64,000 nt of DNA from contig JAUZTG010000029.1 of assembly GCA_030734395.1 (NCBI GenBank), forward strand, positions 4,650,001-4,714,000, given 5' to 3'. Shown here piece by piece: positions 20,660 to 32,707 of the stretch (its first letter is position 1; every line of letters begins with the position of its first letter). The notes under the pieces are model-generated. The model had not been told where the DNA came from. It saw nothing but the letters and a program-made list of their open reading frames with translations, and searched no databases. Source of the stretch: Sarocladium kiliense. Taxonomy: Eukaryota > Ascomycota > Sordariomycetes > Hypocreales > Sarocladiaceae. Made by a program: the position numbers and the translations under genes.

Positions 20660-22124
20660 TCACGGCCGATCCAGCATCTTTAGCTCCTCCACCAATGTCC
20701 TCTCGGCCTTCCCCTCCAAATTTCTGATCCTCGTTTCTGAGATTTTGTATTCCTCCGGCACAGCCACAGCCCCCTCCTGCTTTTCTCGGCCCATCATCAT
20801 CTGCGCGACAGAAATGCCAGTTCTCGCCGCAACCGGCATTCCATGGCCCGTGTATCCTGCTGAAATCCAAAGGCCGCCTCCTCCACCCAGAGACTCTGGC
20901 ACAGCTCCGACCCAGGGGCTGTCATCTTTGGAGTATCCCATGATGCCTGTCCACTCAAAGTCTGCTGCAAGTTCGTCATCTTCCTCCTGGTCAGGCTCTT
21001 TCAGCTTCAGCGTTCCGTACAACGCTCTTCTCAAGCTCTCAGCTACTGCAGCATCCACAGCATCGTCTCGCGAGACTCCAACCTCCGCTCCGTCTGCAAC
21101 CAGCCTCTCTCCTCCAAGAATTAAGGGTCCATTATCCCTATGGATCAAGTAGTCCTCCCCACCTTCGTTGTCTAGCCATGCATAACTGTGTTGTAGCTGC
21201 TCGCCCTTGTCTGGCGTCACCAGCGCACTCACTTGGCCCCGCACCGGAACGATCAACCCAGTCATGCGTGGGAGGAGATACGATGTGTACGCGTTGGTGG
21301 CGAGTAGCACCTGCTTTGTCGTGATTTGCCCTCGTGAAGTATGGACAATCCAGTAGCCATCTTCCAATCTCTGTAGCCCGAGAGCACTCGTACTGGTCTG
21401 CAGATTGAAGAGCTTCTCGCCGGTGGCTGCCCGGGCATCGTCTCGTACCAGTCGCTCGAGGATCCATGCCACTAATTTGTAAGGCCAGCACTTCGCAGCG
21501 TTGGGCTGGTAGATGGCCCCCATGGCCCCTTCGACTCGCAGTTGCTTCAATTCCTCATGGCTCTCCAAGATCTGTACTTTCGCGGCAAGAGCCGGATCCC
21601 GAGTCGCGATCCTCTGTAAGCGCTCTTTTACTGCAATGAGGAGCGCTCGTGTCTTGATCGGGTGCACGCCTCCGACCACCTTCCAGTCGCAAGGAATCGC
21701 GTGGCTTGCTATGAGGGTATTGAGGTAGTCGAAAGTCCCTAGCTCAAATTGGGCGACGGGAATTGACTTGAGATAGAGTAGTGGTTGGCAGTGTCCCCCA
21801 TTCTGGGATTGCAGGTCAGTAAATAGGACCATTGAGGTCAATGAATGGAAGCATGGGGCCACGCACCCTTCCCGTCGCACCCCAGCACACCTCTCTCGAT
21901 TCCAGCATCACCACTCGCTGGTCTCCTCCACCGCGGCGCATCTCTCGCGCAGCAAAAGCGCCAGTAATGCCACTCCCGACTATTACTATGTCCGCTTCAG
22001 ATGGCAGACGCTCGGTCGTTCTGTGGCCCTGGAGAAGCTGTGACGGCTTGCGGTGCCAGTATGATTTGGTGCTTCCTGGTGTCGGCAGTTCGGCCTGGCC
22101 ATCATTGAGCGTTTGCACTGTCAT
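20660..22124 (-). CDS. FAD-dependent oxidoreductase, DadA/glycine oxidase type
   Basis: Two exons (21867-22124, 20660-21802) encode 466 aa. The 64-nt intron is GTGCGT...CCCAG. Splicing joins ...VCWGATGR to NGGHCQP..., the family signature of DAO-type flavoproteins (GATGRNGGH). The ATG at 22124 is used because the longer frame to 22229 begins with TTG. The FAD Rossmann motif is DIVIVGSGITGAFAAREM. Later motifs are LLATNAYTSYLLP, the IMGYSKDDSPWVGAVP segment and the C-terminal GYTGHGMPVAARTG. The enzyme should oxidise an amino or imino group of a small amine or amino acid derivative; the substrate is unknown. It lies 0.5 kb downstream of the MFS gene on the same strand, so the two may share substrate context, but this is not shown. 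Confidence 0.88.
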
Positions 22125-22641
22125 GGCTTTGCGCTGCCTGTACCAAGTCGGTCCTAATGAGGTTTTGGGTGATGAAGAGGTATGCTGCCGTAGGAGATGC
22201 GAAGTTGATGTTGGGATGGCGTCGGACAACCTTGGTGACCCCTCAGATATGTCGCCGAAAGCTGGGGCGTGATCGGCCGGATCGCCAATGCGCCTTGATA
22301 AGGGTGCATCATTCCCGACTGTGTTTCAAAGTGTGGTGATGTGCCACGCCCGTGTTTTCTCCTCGTCCACACACTCAGGTGCCCGGGGTTTGAAGTTGTT
22401 TTTTTTTTTTTTTTTTTGCCAGTCGGTCGACGTTCTCCCTTCGGCCTGTCGACAGCTCTCACTCAGCAGCGCTCTCCATAAAAGGATACTTCCATAGATT
22501 GGCCGGGTTTTCCTTTTCACGGTGCAACAAGGCAGACATGATTTCATGCGGACAATGGTCTATTTCGACGAGTCCCAGTCCTGATGGAGAGGTGTAGCTA
22601 CTAGGCACATGACATCCTCCGTTCCGTAGGCGACCAGATTC
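22125..22641. other. Intergenic with a T19 tract
   Basis: This is the spacer between two minus-strand genes. A run of 19 T lies at 22399-22417, read as poly(A) on the transcribed strand. It is about 280 bp upstream of the FAD oxidoreductase ATG and may act as a nucleosome-excluding promoter element. Confidence 0.6.
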
Positions 22642-24373
22642 TCACGCATCGTCATCCTTGATCCTAATACCAGCGCCGACCTCCTCAACGATCTTGGTCT
22701 TCTGCTTACTGCGCTTGACAGGGTTAGGATCGTTGAAGATCTCGTCGATTTCCTCCAGGGTGCGGCCCTTAGTCTCAACACACGACCACCACATGAGTCC
22801 ATTGTGGATGAAATGCAGAATCAGGAAGATCATGTACGTTTTCCAACCGATTTCTTTGAGAGACACCGAGGTACCGTACGTGTTGATGTAACTGGAAAGG
22901 CCGGTAAGAAGCCCCTTGACCCCCATGCCCTTAGCACGAATCTCGTTGTTGAGAATCTCGGCGGGGTACAATGCCTGAAGCGGCGTCCAGCAGAATCCCC
23001 AAAAGATTCCATAGCTGAAGACCATGGCAATGAAAGCATAGGCCTGTGGGAGGGGAATCTTGCCATCCTCATAGCCCTCGGAACGAGCTGCTAGGACGGT
23101 GATGGGAATGTAGACAAGACCAGTGAGAAAGGTTCCCCAAAGGAAAAGTGGGCGGCGACCGAATTTGTCCACGAAGAAGGAACCGCAAAGACCGGCGATA
23201 AAGCCAATGATAGTGTTGATGCCGTTGAGCAGCAGTTGGCGCCTGGAGTCGGTAATACCAATCCCCCTGACCATCGCCGGCAGATAATAAGAGATGACGG
23301 AACCACCTATAAAGTTGGCAAAAACGGCGACTAGAATCAAGAGCCACATGCGCAGCCTGTTCGGGCGGTTGTTCCATAGGATCTTGTAGTTCCAGTTCTT
23401 GTTGGCGATCTCGGCTTCGGCTTCAAACAATTCCTGCATCTCATTGACTTCTAGCCTAACGAGGGCGGAATCGGGGTTTCCTTGGCCATGATATTTGATA
23501 AGAATAGCTCGGGCACGCTCTTGATGGCCGTTGGCCCAAAGCCAGCGAGGAGACTCGGGGAGGAAGAACCAGACGAGGGTGAAGACAATGGAGGGTGCAA
23601 CGAGCTGGATGATGTAGGGGATGCGCCATGCCCAGTCATTGTCGATGTAATTAGTGCCGTAGCATGACCAAGCAGCCACTTGATATTGTCAGCCTTTGAT
23701 CACATGTGGGATAGCCTATGACATATGACAGCCATGACCCAGACTTACTGTTCGCTCCAACATTCCAACCCACCACGTTGTAGAGACCACCAGCCAGACC
23801 ACGCCAAGTCGGGTAGGCCAACTCGACAATGTAGACTGCAGCGGTCGTTGCACACATGGGGTTACCGAATCCGACGATAAAGCGGCCGATCATGAATTGC
23901 GGCAGCTGGTAGCTAGATGCCTGCAAAACTGAACCAAGAACAATGAAGAAGGCTCCCATGAACATGCCGGTACGTCGACCCCAGCGATCCATGATGTATC
24001 CGCATCCCAAACTGCCAACGATGCTACCAGCAGTGTAGATGGAAAACACCGCACCATTGAGGTTGCCTGTCATGCCAATCTCAAAACGATCCTGGAAAGG
24101 TTCCATGGCGTTGATGGCGCTGATAACGGAACCGTCGTAGCCGTTCATGACGCCGTTGAGAACGCACAGAGCCATCATGAAGTACAGCTTGATCTGTGCC
24201 GAAGACCGGAAGTCTGGGTTGTCCTTTGCGATAGCGTCAGCCAAAGCTGTGGACTCGACTGCCTTCTCCTTGACGCCGTGGCGCTGAGTGAGATCCGGCT
24301 TCTGAAGGTCATCTTCATAGGACGTTGTTGTCGCCTCAACGCGCTCCTGTTGGATGTCGCTACTCTTCTTCAT
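22642..24373 (-). CDS. MFS sugar transporter, lactose-permease-like
   Basis: Two exons (23749-24373, 22642-23678) encode 553 aa. The 70-nt intron is GTAAGT...TCAAG. The ATG at 24373 is used; the frame to 24403 begins with TTG. Twelve hydrophobic segments and sugar-porter motifs are visible: NGYDGSVISAINAM in TM1, DRWGRRTGMFMGA in loop 2-3, PESPRWLWANGH after TM6, DKFGRRPLFLWG in loop 8-9, and VETKGRTLEEIDEIF at the end. This combination is usual for fungal lactose/hexose proton symporters. The N-terminal tail is long and charged, with several Lys and Ser/Thr residues that could serve in ubiquitin-dependent endocytosis. It acts in the plasma membrane. The substrate is not determined by sequence. 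Confidence 0.92.
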
Positions 24374-25878
24374 GGCAGCGGCACTTGAAGAAGGATTGCT
24401 CAAAGCGTGAACCGGGATGGAAGAACAACGGGTGAGAAGATGCTGGCCACTGTAGAGAGGTGAGGGAAAGGTGATGAGGCCTCGTCAAGAGTCAAGGGAT
24501 GATGGATTTCCTCTCCTACGTAGAAGGCCACAATCACGAGTACTTATACCCATAGCCTTGGCATGTGATTGTGTTTCTGCCATCAACCCAAAAAGTCGAC
24601 GAAGAGATCTCGCTTAAGTCCCCAAAGTCGCCCCACCAGTCAAAGCGTCCTGCAGCAGCAGACAGCTCAGTCCTTGCTTCCGTGCCATCAGTAAGAACAG
24701 GATGGGTTCGAAATCCACAAGCAATGGCCAGAGACGGACACAAGTCTTGTTGCGACCAGTCAGTTCCGGCATGGATCCGCCAATCCCCAACTTACCTTCA
24801 TACGCCAACCAGGCCACACACCTTGAATGCAAGTCTCTGCAAGCATCTCCTGCGTTCTCAACATCTATTAGCCAGCAAATTCCCGTCCACATGTCTTGAA
24901 ACCCCGTGTGGCAGTCTAGCTCGGGGATACAAACTGCCGTAGAGGGGCGGGCAGAGCAATGGCATGGAAAGCACGCAAGTTGCTGGACAGGGTTCTGGTT
25001 AAGAAAGCCACCATCGAAGCCAATGAGCTTAAATCATGCAACCCCAAGGAAAATAATGGGCGAGGAACGCGGGGTAAAAATAGCGTGGGGGGAGGATCCG
25101 ATCCAGTCTACAGACATACCTTACCTACAGATCATCGCCAACAACCAACAACCACTGGCAGGGTCCCATCCCGATTTGAACCAGCTTCCACATTTTCAAG
25201 CTCAAATTGAGTCAGGGCCGTGGCTTACACGCGGATCCTCCGCCGTCATTCCTGCAATCTATACCTTGTACGGACTAAGACGCCTGGTGAACCAGGAGGG
25301 TGAGGCAGCCTCTGCCTTTCCATATAGGACCCCACGGGGTAATTCGGGGATTCAGCCAAGATGCTCGGGAACTTTCCGAGCGATGCGTTGGGGATTAGAA
25401 ACCAACGAGTGCCTCAGCCACGGCTCAATCAGTAGTCTCCAGCATCTTTGACACCAGTACTCACTTTTGAGGTCATGTCGATAAAGTAGGTTCAAAAGTG
25501 CGTGCGAACCTCACAACGCTGCAGTTATGTATTGCCTAATCATAACATGTTCTAGCCATTTCTTCGTGAGAATCATAAGCGACATGTCCAGGCCACCCGG
25601 CCATTGCGTGTCCCAGATCGCCGCCGTCTATTCCATGTTCCAAAGCCAGGCTCTTCCCAAAGCCTTGTTCCTTCTATCGATACATGATAAGACCATTCAA
25701 CGTCAGCAAAAACGCCCAATGGCTTGTCCTTCAACATGTTTCTCCCTCCCGATACTATGTCCTAAGGCTTCCGAAGCTTCGCAAGAATAATCATATTCTT
25801 CCTCCATATATGCCATGGAGCAGCCTCCCAGGATCAGGCGTGATTGAGGTTTTGCAAAACACAAAGCCCCTTGCTCAT
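24374..25878. other. Intergenic, no gene recognised
   Basis: About 1.5 kb lies between the MFS start and the wee1 3' end. Frames of up to 181 codons exist but have no motif, signal peptide or splice support. Confidence 0.55.
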
Positions 25879-28800
25879 CTAGACGTCGATCATCTCAGAG
25901 TCGCTGTCCACCATGATTGAAATGGGCATCGCTTCAGCGGGTCCCCAGCTGCCCTCGTAGACTGTTGCTGGAGCGCTCCGGTGCCCTGCCACCCATCGGA
26001 GACCCTCCAGATCCAAGATCTGATCAGCTAGGGGGCGTTGGGTGGGCTCTTGAGCAGTCATCCAGCGAACAACCGAGTCGAGTGAGCTTGAATGAGTCGG
26101 GTTGACCATAAAGTCTGGTGGCTGTTGCAACTCGGACCGCTTGAACGACCCAAACAGGTTGCCACCGTCATGTGTCTGGACTACACTGACCTCATCACTC
26201 AGTCCAGAGTCCGTAGGAACACCCGTTGGATCTCTCCTGCTTTCGACTGATGGTGTCCAAGTAAGGCTAGGCACCTCGGAAAGGTCGCCTGAGCGCAGCG
26301 CAATCCATGTCGGCCCATTGTCAGGCAAGACAACATTGGCTGCGGCCTCCAGAGTAATCAAGCCAAGCGAAAAGATATCGGCCGAGCCGCTAACATTTCC
26401 CTTGAGCATTTCTGGCGCCATGTACTCGCGGTCGCCCTCGACATCCACTCCTTCTGATGTTGTGACCGGCTGCGCCAGTCCGAAATCCCCAATCTTCAGT
26501 GCGCCTTCAAAGGTGATGAGAATGTTGGCGGGCTTCATATCCAGGTGCATAAATCCAGCATCGTGAATTTCCTTGAGGCCCTGTAACACAATGTAAGCAT
26601 GAAATATGGGGAAGACAAGGGTGAATGAGACCAACCAAGCAAAGATCCTGAAGCATCTTGAAGATGCGGAAATCATCCAATCTGCCTCCACGGCCGACGT
26701 TGCCAAGGAACTTATCAAGTGTGCCTTCCTCACAAAACTCAGTTTGAATGTAAAGATGGTAGTTATGCTCCCACGAATCGACATAATGAACCACGTGTTC
26801 GGCATGCGTCAAAGCCTGCAAGATTTTGACCTCTCGCAGCTTTGCCTCGCGATCCTTTGGACCCTGGAAGGGGTGGCGACTCTTCTTGACAGCGAAGATC
26901 GAGCCACGCGCAGGACTATGCGACATGTCAAGCTGCGGTGCGCCTGACAGAGCGTCCAACGCGTTCTGGCGGTGGTTTGTGAGGGAAACTCGAAATACGC
27001 TCGAGAACTCGCCCTTGCCGATATACTCCACTTTGTCGAATCTGCCGGTAAGGCTCGAATCAATATCCAGATTTTGTGTCCGTACATTGGCAGGGGTCAC
27101 GAATATGCTTGTCGAAGAGCGCAAGTCGCGGGCGCCAGTCGGTGTCATTGGTGGCGGCATGCTGTCGTCGCCGTTGGCAGTCCGAGATATTGATAACCTG
27201 CTGGTGTCCCATGGCAGGTAGCCTTCCTGTGGCGTCTGTGGCGTACGACGTCCATCAACTGGGCTCGCTAAATTCGCAACGTTCATCTTAGCATCAGTTT
27301 TCCTGGAAGAGTCCACGAAGGAGGTGATGGATAGGAGAGGTGGCGGGAAATGCCAGCCCTGTGTGGCACGGGACATTCCGAAGGAAAGGGGAGGTAGCTT
27401 GGAGGAAGCTGAAGGCAGGCTGAGTCGGTTGGACTCAGACTTGATGTCGCCAATTGACACCTCGCCCATCGCATCCGCTCGTAGTTCAGTGTATGTTTGT
27501 GTTGACTTACTCGTAGATTCTCGTGAGATCGGTGGGCGGACGGCGGACATGGGCGCTTGCGTCCTGTTTGCACTGGGGCTCTCCAGAGACTGCTGGCTCA
27601 GGTTGCTGCCGCTTGGGGTGAGTGTGTTCCTCGTCGGCGTGGGCGGGACATCGCCGTCACCAATCGCCCCAGAATCGGATGGTTCCCCAAGCAGCTTACG
27701 GTCCTCCTCCTCCAAGCCTAGTATGCTCCCGCGACGGGAGTTGCGCAGTGCAGTACCGCGCTGAAAGATGGCTAGGCCTTTGCCTGGCTTTCCAAAAGTA
27801 TCCGGGGCTTGGCTGGGGGTTGAGCTGAATGGTGTGGAAGGGATACCACCAAAAGATTTGCGGTTATTTTCCTTCTTCTTCAGAATACTGTTGAACTTCG
27901 GAGGATAGGTGGCGAAGGGATTCGAATGCTTCTTGCAAGGGGTATCTGGGGGTACCATCTTCTTATCCGCCTCTTCTTCAAAATTGCGGTTCACCTTTGA
28001 AATCAGACCAGTGGAATTGAATGCGCCGAGCCAGAGCTGACTTGAACCATTTGGTGTAGCCACAGCCTTGGTGATATCATGAAGTGGTCGGGGCGTCGGT
28101 CTCGTAGCCCCCACAGGCAGTGACTTGGAAAATGGGTGCGGCTTTGGGGCCTCAAAGGCCTTGACGGGAGCGTAAAATGAGGGATGTTCCTCTTCCAGGC
28201 TGCCCCCAGAGGATGAGGTTGTCAAAGTCTTGGACAGTGGGTGAGGCTTGCTTGCTTCTATAGGATGTACAGAAGCGCTGGGGAGGGGAATCTTGGAGTT
28301 GAAGGGGGTGTCGCGAGGAGCCGAGGGGGGGAGAAAGTGGTCAGAAGATAGGCGCGGTCGGCTTCTTGCAGGTGAGGCAGATTCGGCAGCCAGCTGTGCC
28401 AGGTGACGCTCGCCTGATCGTCTGGTCAACGATCGTTGCTGCAAGGTGGTTTTCCGCAATGACGAGGAGCGTTGGGGAACTGTTGAGCCTGCGCCAGACA
28501 TCGAGATCAATTCTGGTCGGGTCGTATCGGTAGCAGCAGCCAGTTCGTACTCTGTATTTGCGTCTTCGTGAATTTCGAAACTGGTTGTAACAGGAATGGG
28601 CCTTGGGCTGGCGACGACTGGTTCTTCCGTCTGAGTGAGGCTCGAGAAACCATGTAAGCTGCGCCGCTTGGCAACTGGGCTGCCTTGGTTCGGCTGATCG
28701 AGGTTCATCGTCGCATCACTGCGCTTCAATGCACCTGTCGAGCTCATGGAAGGGCTTTTGTTAGCGTCCAGCGCTTTCAAGAAGGCGTGCTGCGAAACGC

Positions 28801-29398
28801 CCGACACATCCAAGTGCAGGCTGTGACGCGATGGCTTCTCCAGATTCCTTCGCCGTGGTGGGCTTCGCGCAACTACTGCGATGTTCTCCTGGCCAGTAGA
28901 GGGCTGGATCGCCGAGAAAACCGTACTCAGCGACGAGTTGGCGGAGTCGTTATTGGTGTTCAAAGCGCGCCTCAATGGGCTCTTCGGCGAGGCTCTCAAT
29001 CGAGACAAGGGACGCGAAGGCGTAGACGCTTTTGCGGATTTCGCAGATCGCAGGGAAAGCCGTCCGCTTGGCCGAAGGGGTGTGAAATTGGGAGACTGTG
29101 AGGCGTTTGTAGCTTGTGCGAAAAGGGCAGCTGGCGGTGCGGTGTGAGCGTGGGACGAAGGCGAGGCACGACGGTGAGGAGTCAAGCCGAAGCGGCGACA
29201 AGGAGACTGAGGTGAGGGTTGTTGTGAAGTATTGCCGTCAGAGCTGTTTGAGTTTGAGCGAGAGAGAAACTTTGTTGATGGTGATCTGGACATGGAGCGG
29301 CGTAAGGTCCGAACAGCGGATGACACGTCCATATGGTGTGCATGGGTTGGCGACGGCAGTGCCAGGGTGCCGCCCTCGCTACCGTGGGAGAAAGACAT
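25879..29398 (-). CDS. wee1: Wee1-family protein kinase (CDK inhibitory kinase)
   Basis: Two exons (26636-29398, 25879-26580) encode 1154 aa. The 55-nt intron is GTTGGT...TTACAG. It joins ...KMLQDLCL to GLKEIHDAGFMHLD inside the kinase domain. The ATG at 29398 (ACCATGTCT) is the start; the open frame to 29494 begins with GTG. The first ~770 residues are Ser/Pro-rich and disordered, with many SP/TP sites. Kinase motifs follow: IGKGEFSSVF (Gly loop), FAVKKSR (Lys), HLDMKPANILI (catalytic loop with HLD, typical of Wee1), DFGLA and DREYMAPE. A ~60-residue insert precedes the last helices (WMTAQEPTQRPLADQIL). The role is inhibitory tyrosine phosphorylation of Cdk1 at the G2/M transition in the nucleus. 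The 3.3-kb upstream gap suggests a long leader. Confidence 0.93.
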
Positions 29399-32300
29399 GG
29401 TGAAGTTGCTGGAATGCGATGTTTGAGGGTCGGGTGATTCGCGGCCAGAGGGCGGTGAGGAATGGAGGCGCGTTGTCGAGGCTGTATATAACACTACTGC
29501 GCTGACCGATGGTGTGTAACAGGAGAATGCCAGCTGCGCCTCACTAGGCCGGCGTGTCGTTGTCGACTAGCGAGGTAGTCGGCATGTGGTGTCACGAACT
29601 CTCTAGTTGAGAGAGACGTAGACGGTTGAGAGTAGTGTTGAGCTGGTGGCTTGGTTGGTGATGTTTGGCAAAAGTGAAGGTGAGAGGCGAGCAGTGCCGT
29701 CCAGGATGGTAGGCAGTGATGACCTGATCAAAGCATTACGGACCTGGCGGGCAAGTTCGCGGCGGTGCTAGGATGGCAAGAGGTAGGTCGAGAGACTGGT
29801 GTCTCTGGCGATCTCTGAGACACGGATGTCGCAGCTGCAGCGCGAGATGGGGGCGCTACTGCAGGTTGCGGAAAGAAAGGCTGAGGAAAAGTCAAGATCT
29901 GACTTGATGATAGTGACGATGGGGAGGGTTATGATGGCGTTGCTCTGCGTTTGCTAGTAGAAGCAGGGAGCAAAGCTCATGCTCTCATAGTGTGGTTGCG
30001 ATGGTTTGTTTCGTCGATGTCTATCGTGTGTCGACGGCTTTCCTGACAAGTCGCGGCTCGGGAGCTCGCGCACTCAAGCCTCACTTTTGCGGTCACGTTT
30101 CCCCCTCTCAAGTCATGCTCGGGATGGTGTCGGGCTCGCGCTGACGGTGGCGAAGTCGACGTGGCTCTTTCCAGATCAGAGTTGCAGCTGCTGACGATGG
30201 TGAGGTTGGTGGCGAAAGAAAACAATAGGCAACTGGAATGGAGGAGGGTAGTGCAAAGGTGTAAAGTGTATCCAGTAGCAGTCACAGTAGGGGCTGCGGT
30301 GGGAGTTAGTTGACTTTGGGGCTTGAGGGGGGGGAAGAGCAGGACGCGGCACACAAAGTTAGGAGCAGGAATAGCTTGTGTGCGCGCGCGATGGTGTGGG
30401 AGGAAGGAGATGGGGCCGGGGGCCGGGGGTTGAAGGTCAGTGCTTCTCAGGTACCAGATGCTGGAGAAATGAGTGGTTGGGATACTTTCGATGCGGTGGG
30501 CGGCGGCAGTGGTCGATGGCTCCGTCTACCTGGCGCGAAACGCGGTGCCACTTTTGCTGCCGAGTGTGAAGGCCGTCACTTTCCTAGCATGGACTTCAGG
30601 AGGAGGCAGCCTGCCCATCCAAAGCCAAGCTCACCACGCTCAAGGCCTGGCTGGATCTACTTTTGTTCATCATATTGCTGCCTGGGTCTCGCTATCACCT
30701 ATCGTGACTGCCTCTTCGTCTCTCTTACCCTCCGTTTCTGGCGCCTCCTTCCCCGTGGAAGTGGCTGGAAAATGGAGGGAAGGCGCGCTCAAGTGACGCA
30801 TTTGTTTACTCCCTTTCCATCCAAGGCTTAGCGCGACACGAGGAAAGCGCGTCGCGGGATCCACTTCCCACCCGCTGTCGCCCCACTCACCGTCTCGATT
30901 TCCACTCACTCACGCTCATTGTCTGTGTGCGTGTGCATCCTCCCACCATCAGCTCAGGAGGCATTCCTCCTCCTCCTCCTCTTTGTCTGTGGCGTTCTCT
31001 GCCACAGGTTCTCCGATGCATGTTTGACTCTTGTTTGAATGTGACGCTGGGCAGGCGCCGTCCTCTATTTGCTTCAGCTTACCTCTATCAACTTTAGGTC
31101 ATGTCTCGTCTCACCTTCCAGAGACATCTCGAACTTCATGACTTCATATGGGCCCATCCGTCTTCTGCCTGCCAGGTTCTCATTGTTGTTGTCCATAATT
31201 TATCTACGCGTCTTGACCGCCGCGGCCTCAATCGGCCGTCCATCATCTCCTCGACCCACCATCAAACCATGTGTCTCCTCCCACCCCCTTTCTGTCCAGG
31301 GCACAAGGGTCCCCCCCAAAGGAACCCCGTGTTGTTGTCCCTGATTTCTGGCTGGTAACGGTCTTTCCGTTTCTCTACTCGTCTCGTGTCGATCCCACCG
31401 GAATCATGACGATTGGTGCCCAGCTTGCCACTCAGATGTCTTGCACTGGCACCCAAAATTCGGTGCCTGCTTGACGGACCATCAAGTCGATCTAACTACC
31501 CAGGACCCTTCTGCACATGTGTTATGTTGACATTCTCAGGGACAGCAAGACCCCGAATGTCCACATGACGCACTGAGGGACTCCTTGGCCTACCAACTCT
31601 ATCTGATGCTGCCGTCATCGTCCCAGCATAATCCCAGAGATTGCCAGCAATGCATGAAGATGATGACGCGTCAATCTGAGAAGCCGATCAAAACAAAGTT
31701 GTATAAACATTTACGTGTCCTTAAAGCTGCCTCGCTCATGCCTACCTTAAGTGACTCATGCCGGATAATAATATCTGACAAGTCTTGGTCGCACATGAAC
31801 TGCATATTTTCGCCTTCACATGGATAACGGCCTCTCTTCCTGAGGCCATTAGTGTAGCACAACAGCGATTTCTGTCGTTAACTCAAAGCTTTGGAGTGCT
31901 CATCGCTCTGATCTCGGCCCAAAACGCCTAGCTGCTCCACTCCTAGACCCAAAGTCTGGCAATCTTGACCATGGCTCCCTGGCCTGGTGCACGCGTTATT
32001 TGGCATAAGATCACTGGGATCATAGCGCCCGAGACCAGGCTTTCTTCATCGCAACCGCGTGCTTAAAGGGAGCCCAACGAACTGGTGGAGGCCTGGCCGT
32101 GAGGTGGAACCCAAGCCAATCTCAGGATATTCCATTGTTGCGCAGCATGAAGTATCGCAATCTCGTATGTACAATGCCATCGTGCGAGAGCGCATGAACG
32201 AGGCGAAGGTGAACACGAGGGCTTCAGCTTCGCGTTCAGACCCTTTAAAACGGCAGATTACTAGCCCACCTTGCCGGATATGAACGAGCCAGCCCCTCGG

Positions 32301-32707
32301 GCAGATGCTTCACATAATGAAAGAACAATCGAAACAGTGATCCAGTGTTCTTAACCCCAACGGAGGTCAGTGGCCACACACCGCCAATGCGTGAAGAGCC
32401 ACCGTCCTTAGTGGAGGCGCTCAGGAGATTTACATGCTCTCAGCTCGGGTTCGGATAAGCAGCCGCGTGCGCTATTATATTCTGCCATTTACCATGTGGG
32501 CCACTTCCGTCTACCGCGATGACCATCATGACCTTGGTTCATGTGTAATGGGAATTTCCGATTTTGCGAGCATCCTGAGGCCCAGGCAGGGCCAGCTTGC
32601 CAGTGCGGCTGAGACAAAGTCTTGCCCGCCACCAGTGAATGTTCCCATTGACATGCGCCTGGTGCGGGTTGATTCGATCACCCTGTGCCTATCCAGTTTG
32701 GCTCATT
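29399..32707. other. Long 3.3-kb gap upstream of wee1
   Basis: No gene is supported. The longest frame (30310-30831, plus) has no motif and a biased composition. A CTC trinucleotide run lies at about 30964-30980, and there are G-rich runs near 30328 and 30415. Much of the left part is probably the promoter and 5' leader of wee1. The right part is the 3' flank of the dCMP deaminase gene. Confidence 0.55.

Noticed and set aside
25150..25195. Minus-strand GGTTCAAATC resembling a tRNA B box
   Set aside because: The flanks do not form a T stem, acceptor stem or anticodon stem. No cloverleaf can be drawn.
24906..25451. 181-codon plus-strand frame between the MFS gene and wee1
   Set aside because: It has no recognisable domain, and overlapping frames of similar length occur in other phases. 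There is no supporting signal.
29399..29494. N-terminal extension of the Wee1 protein to 29494
   Set aside because: The extension starts at GTG and contains no ATG. The ATG at 29398 has good context.
30310..30831. 173-codon plus-strand frame upstream of wee1
   Set aside because: It shows no domain, has a composition like the GC-rich leader, and has no splice signals or promoter. It is most likely chance.
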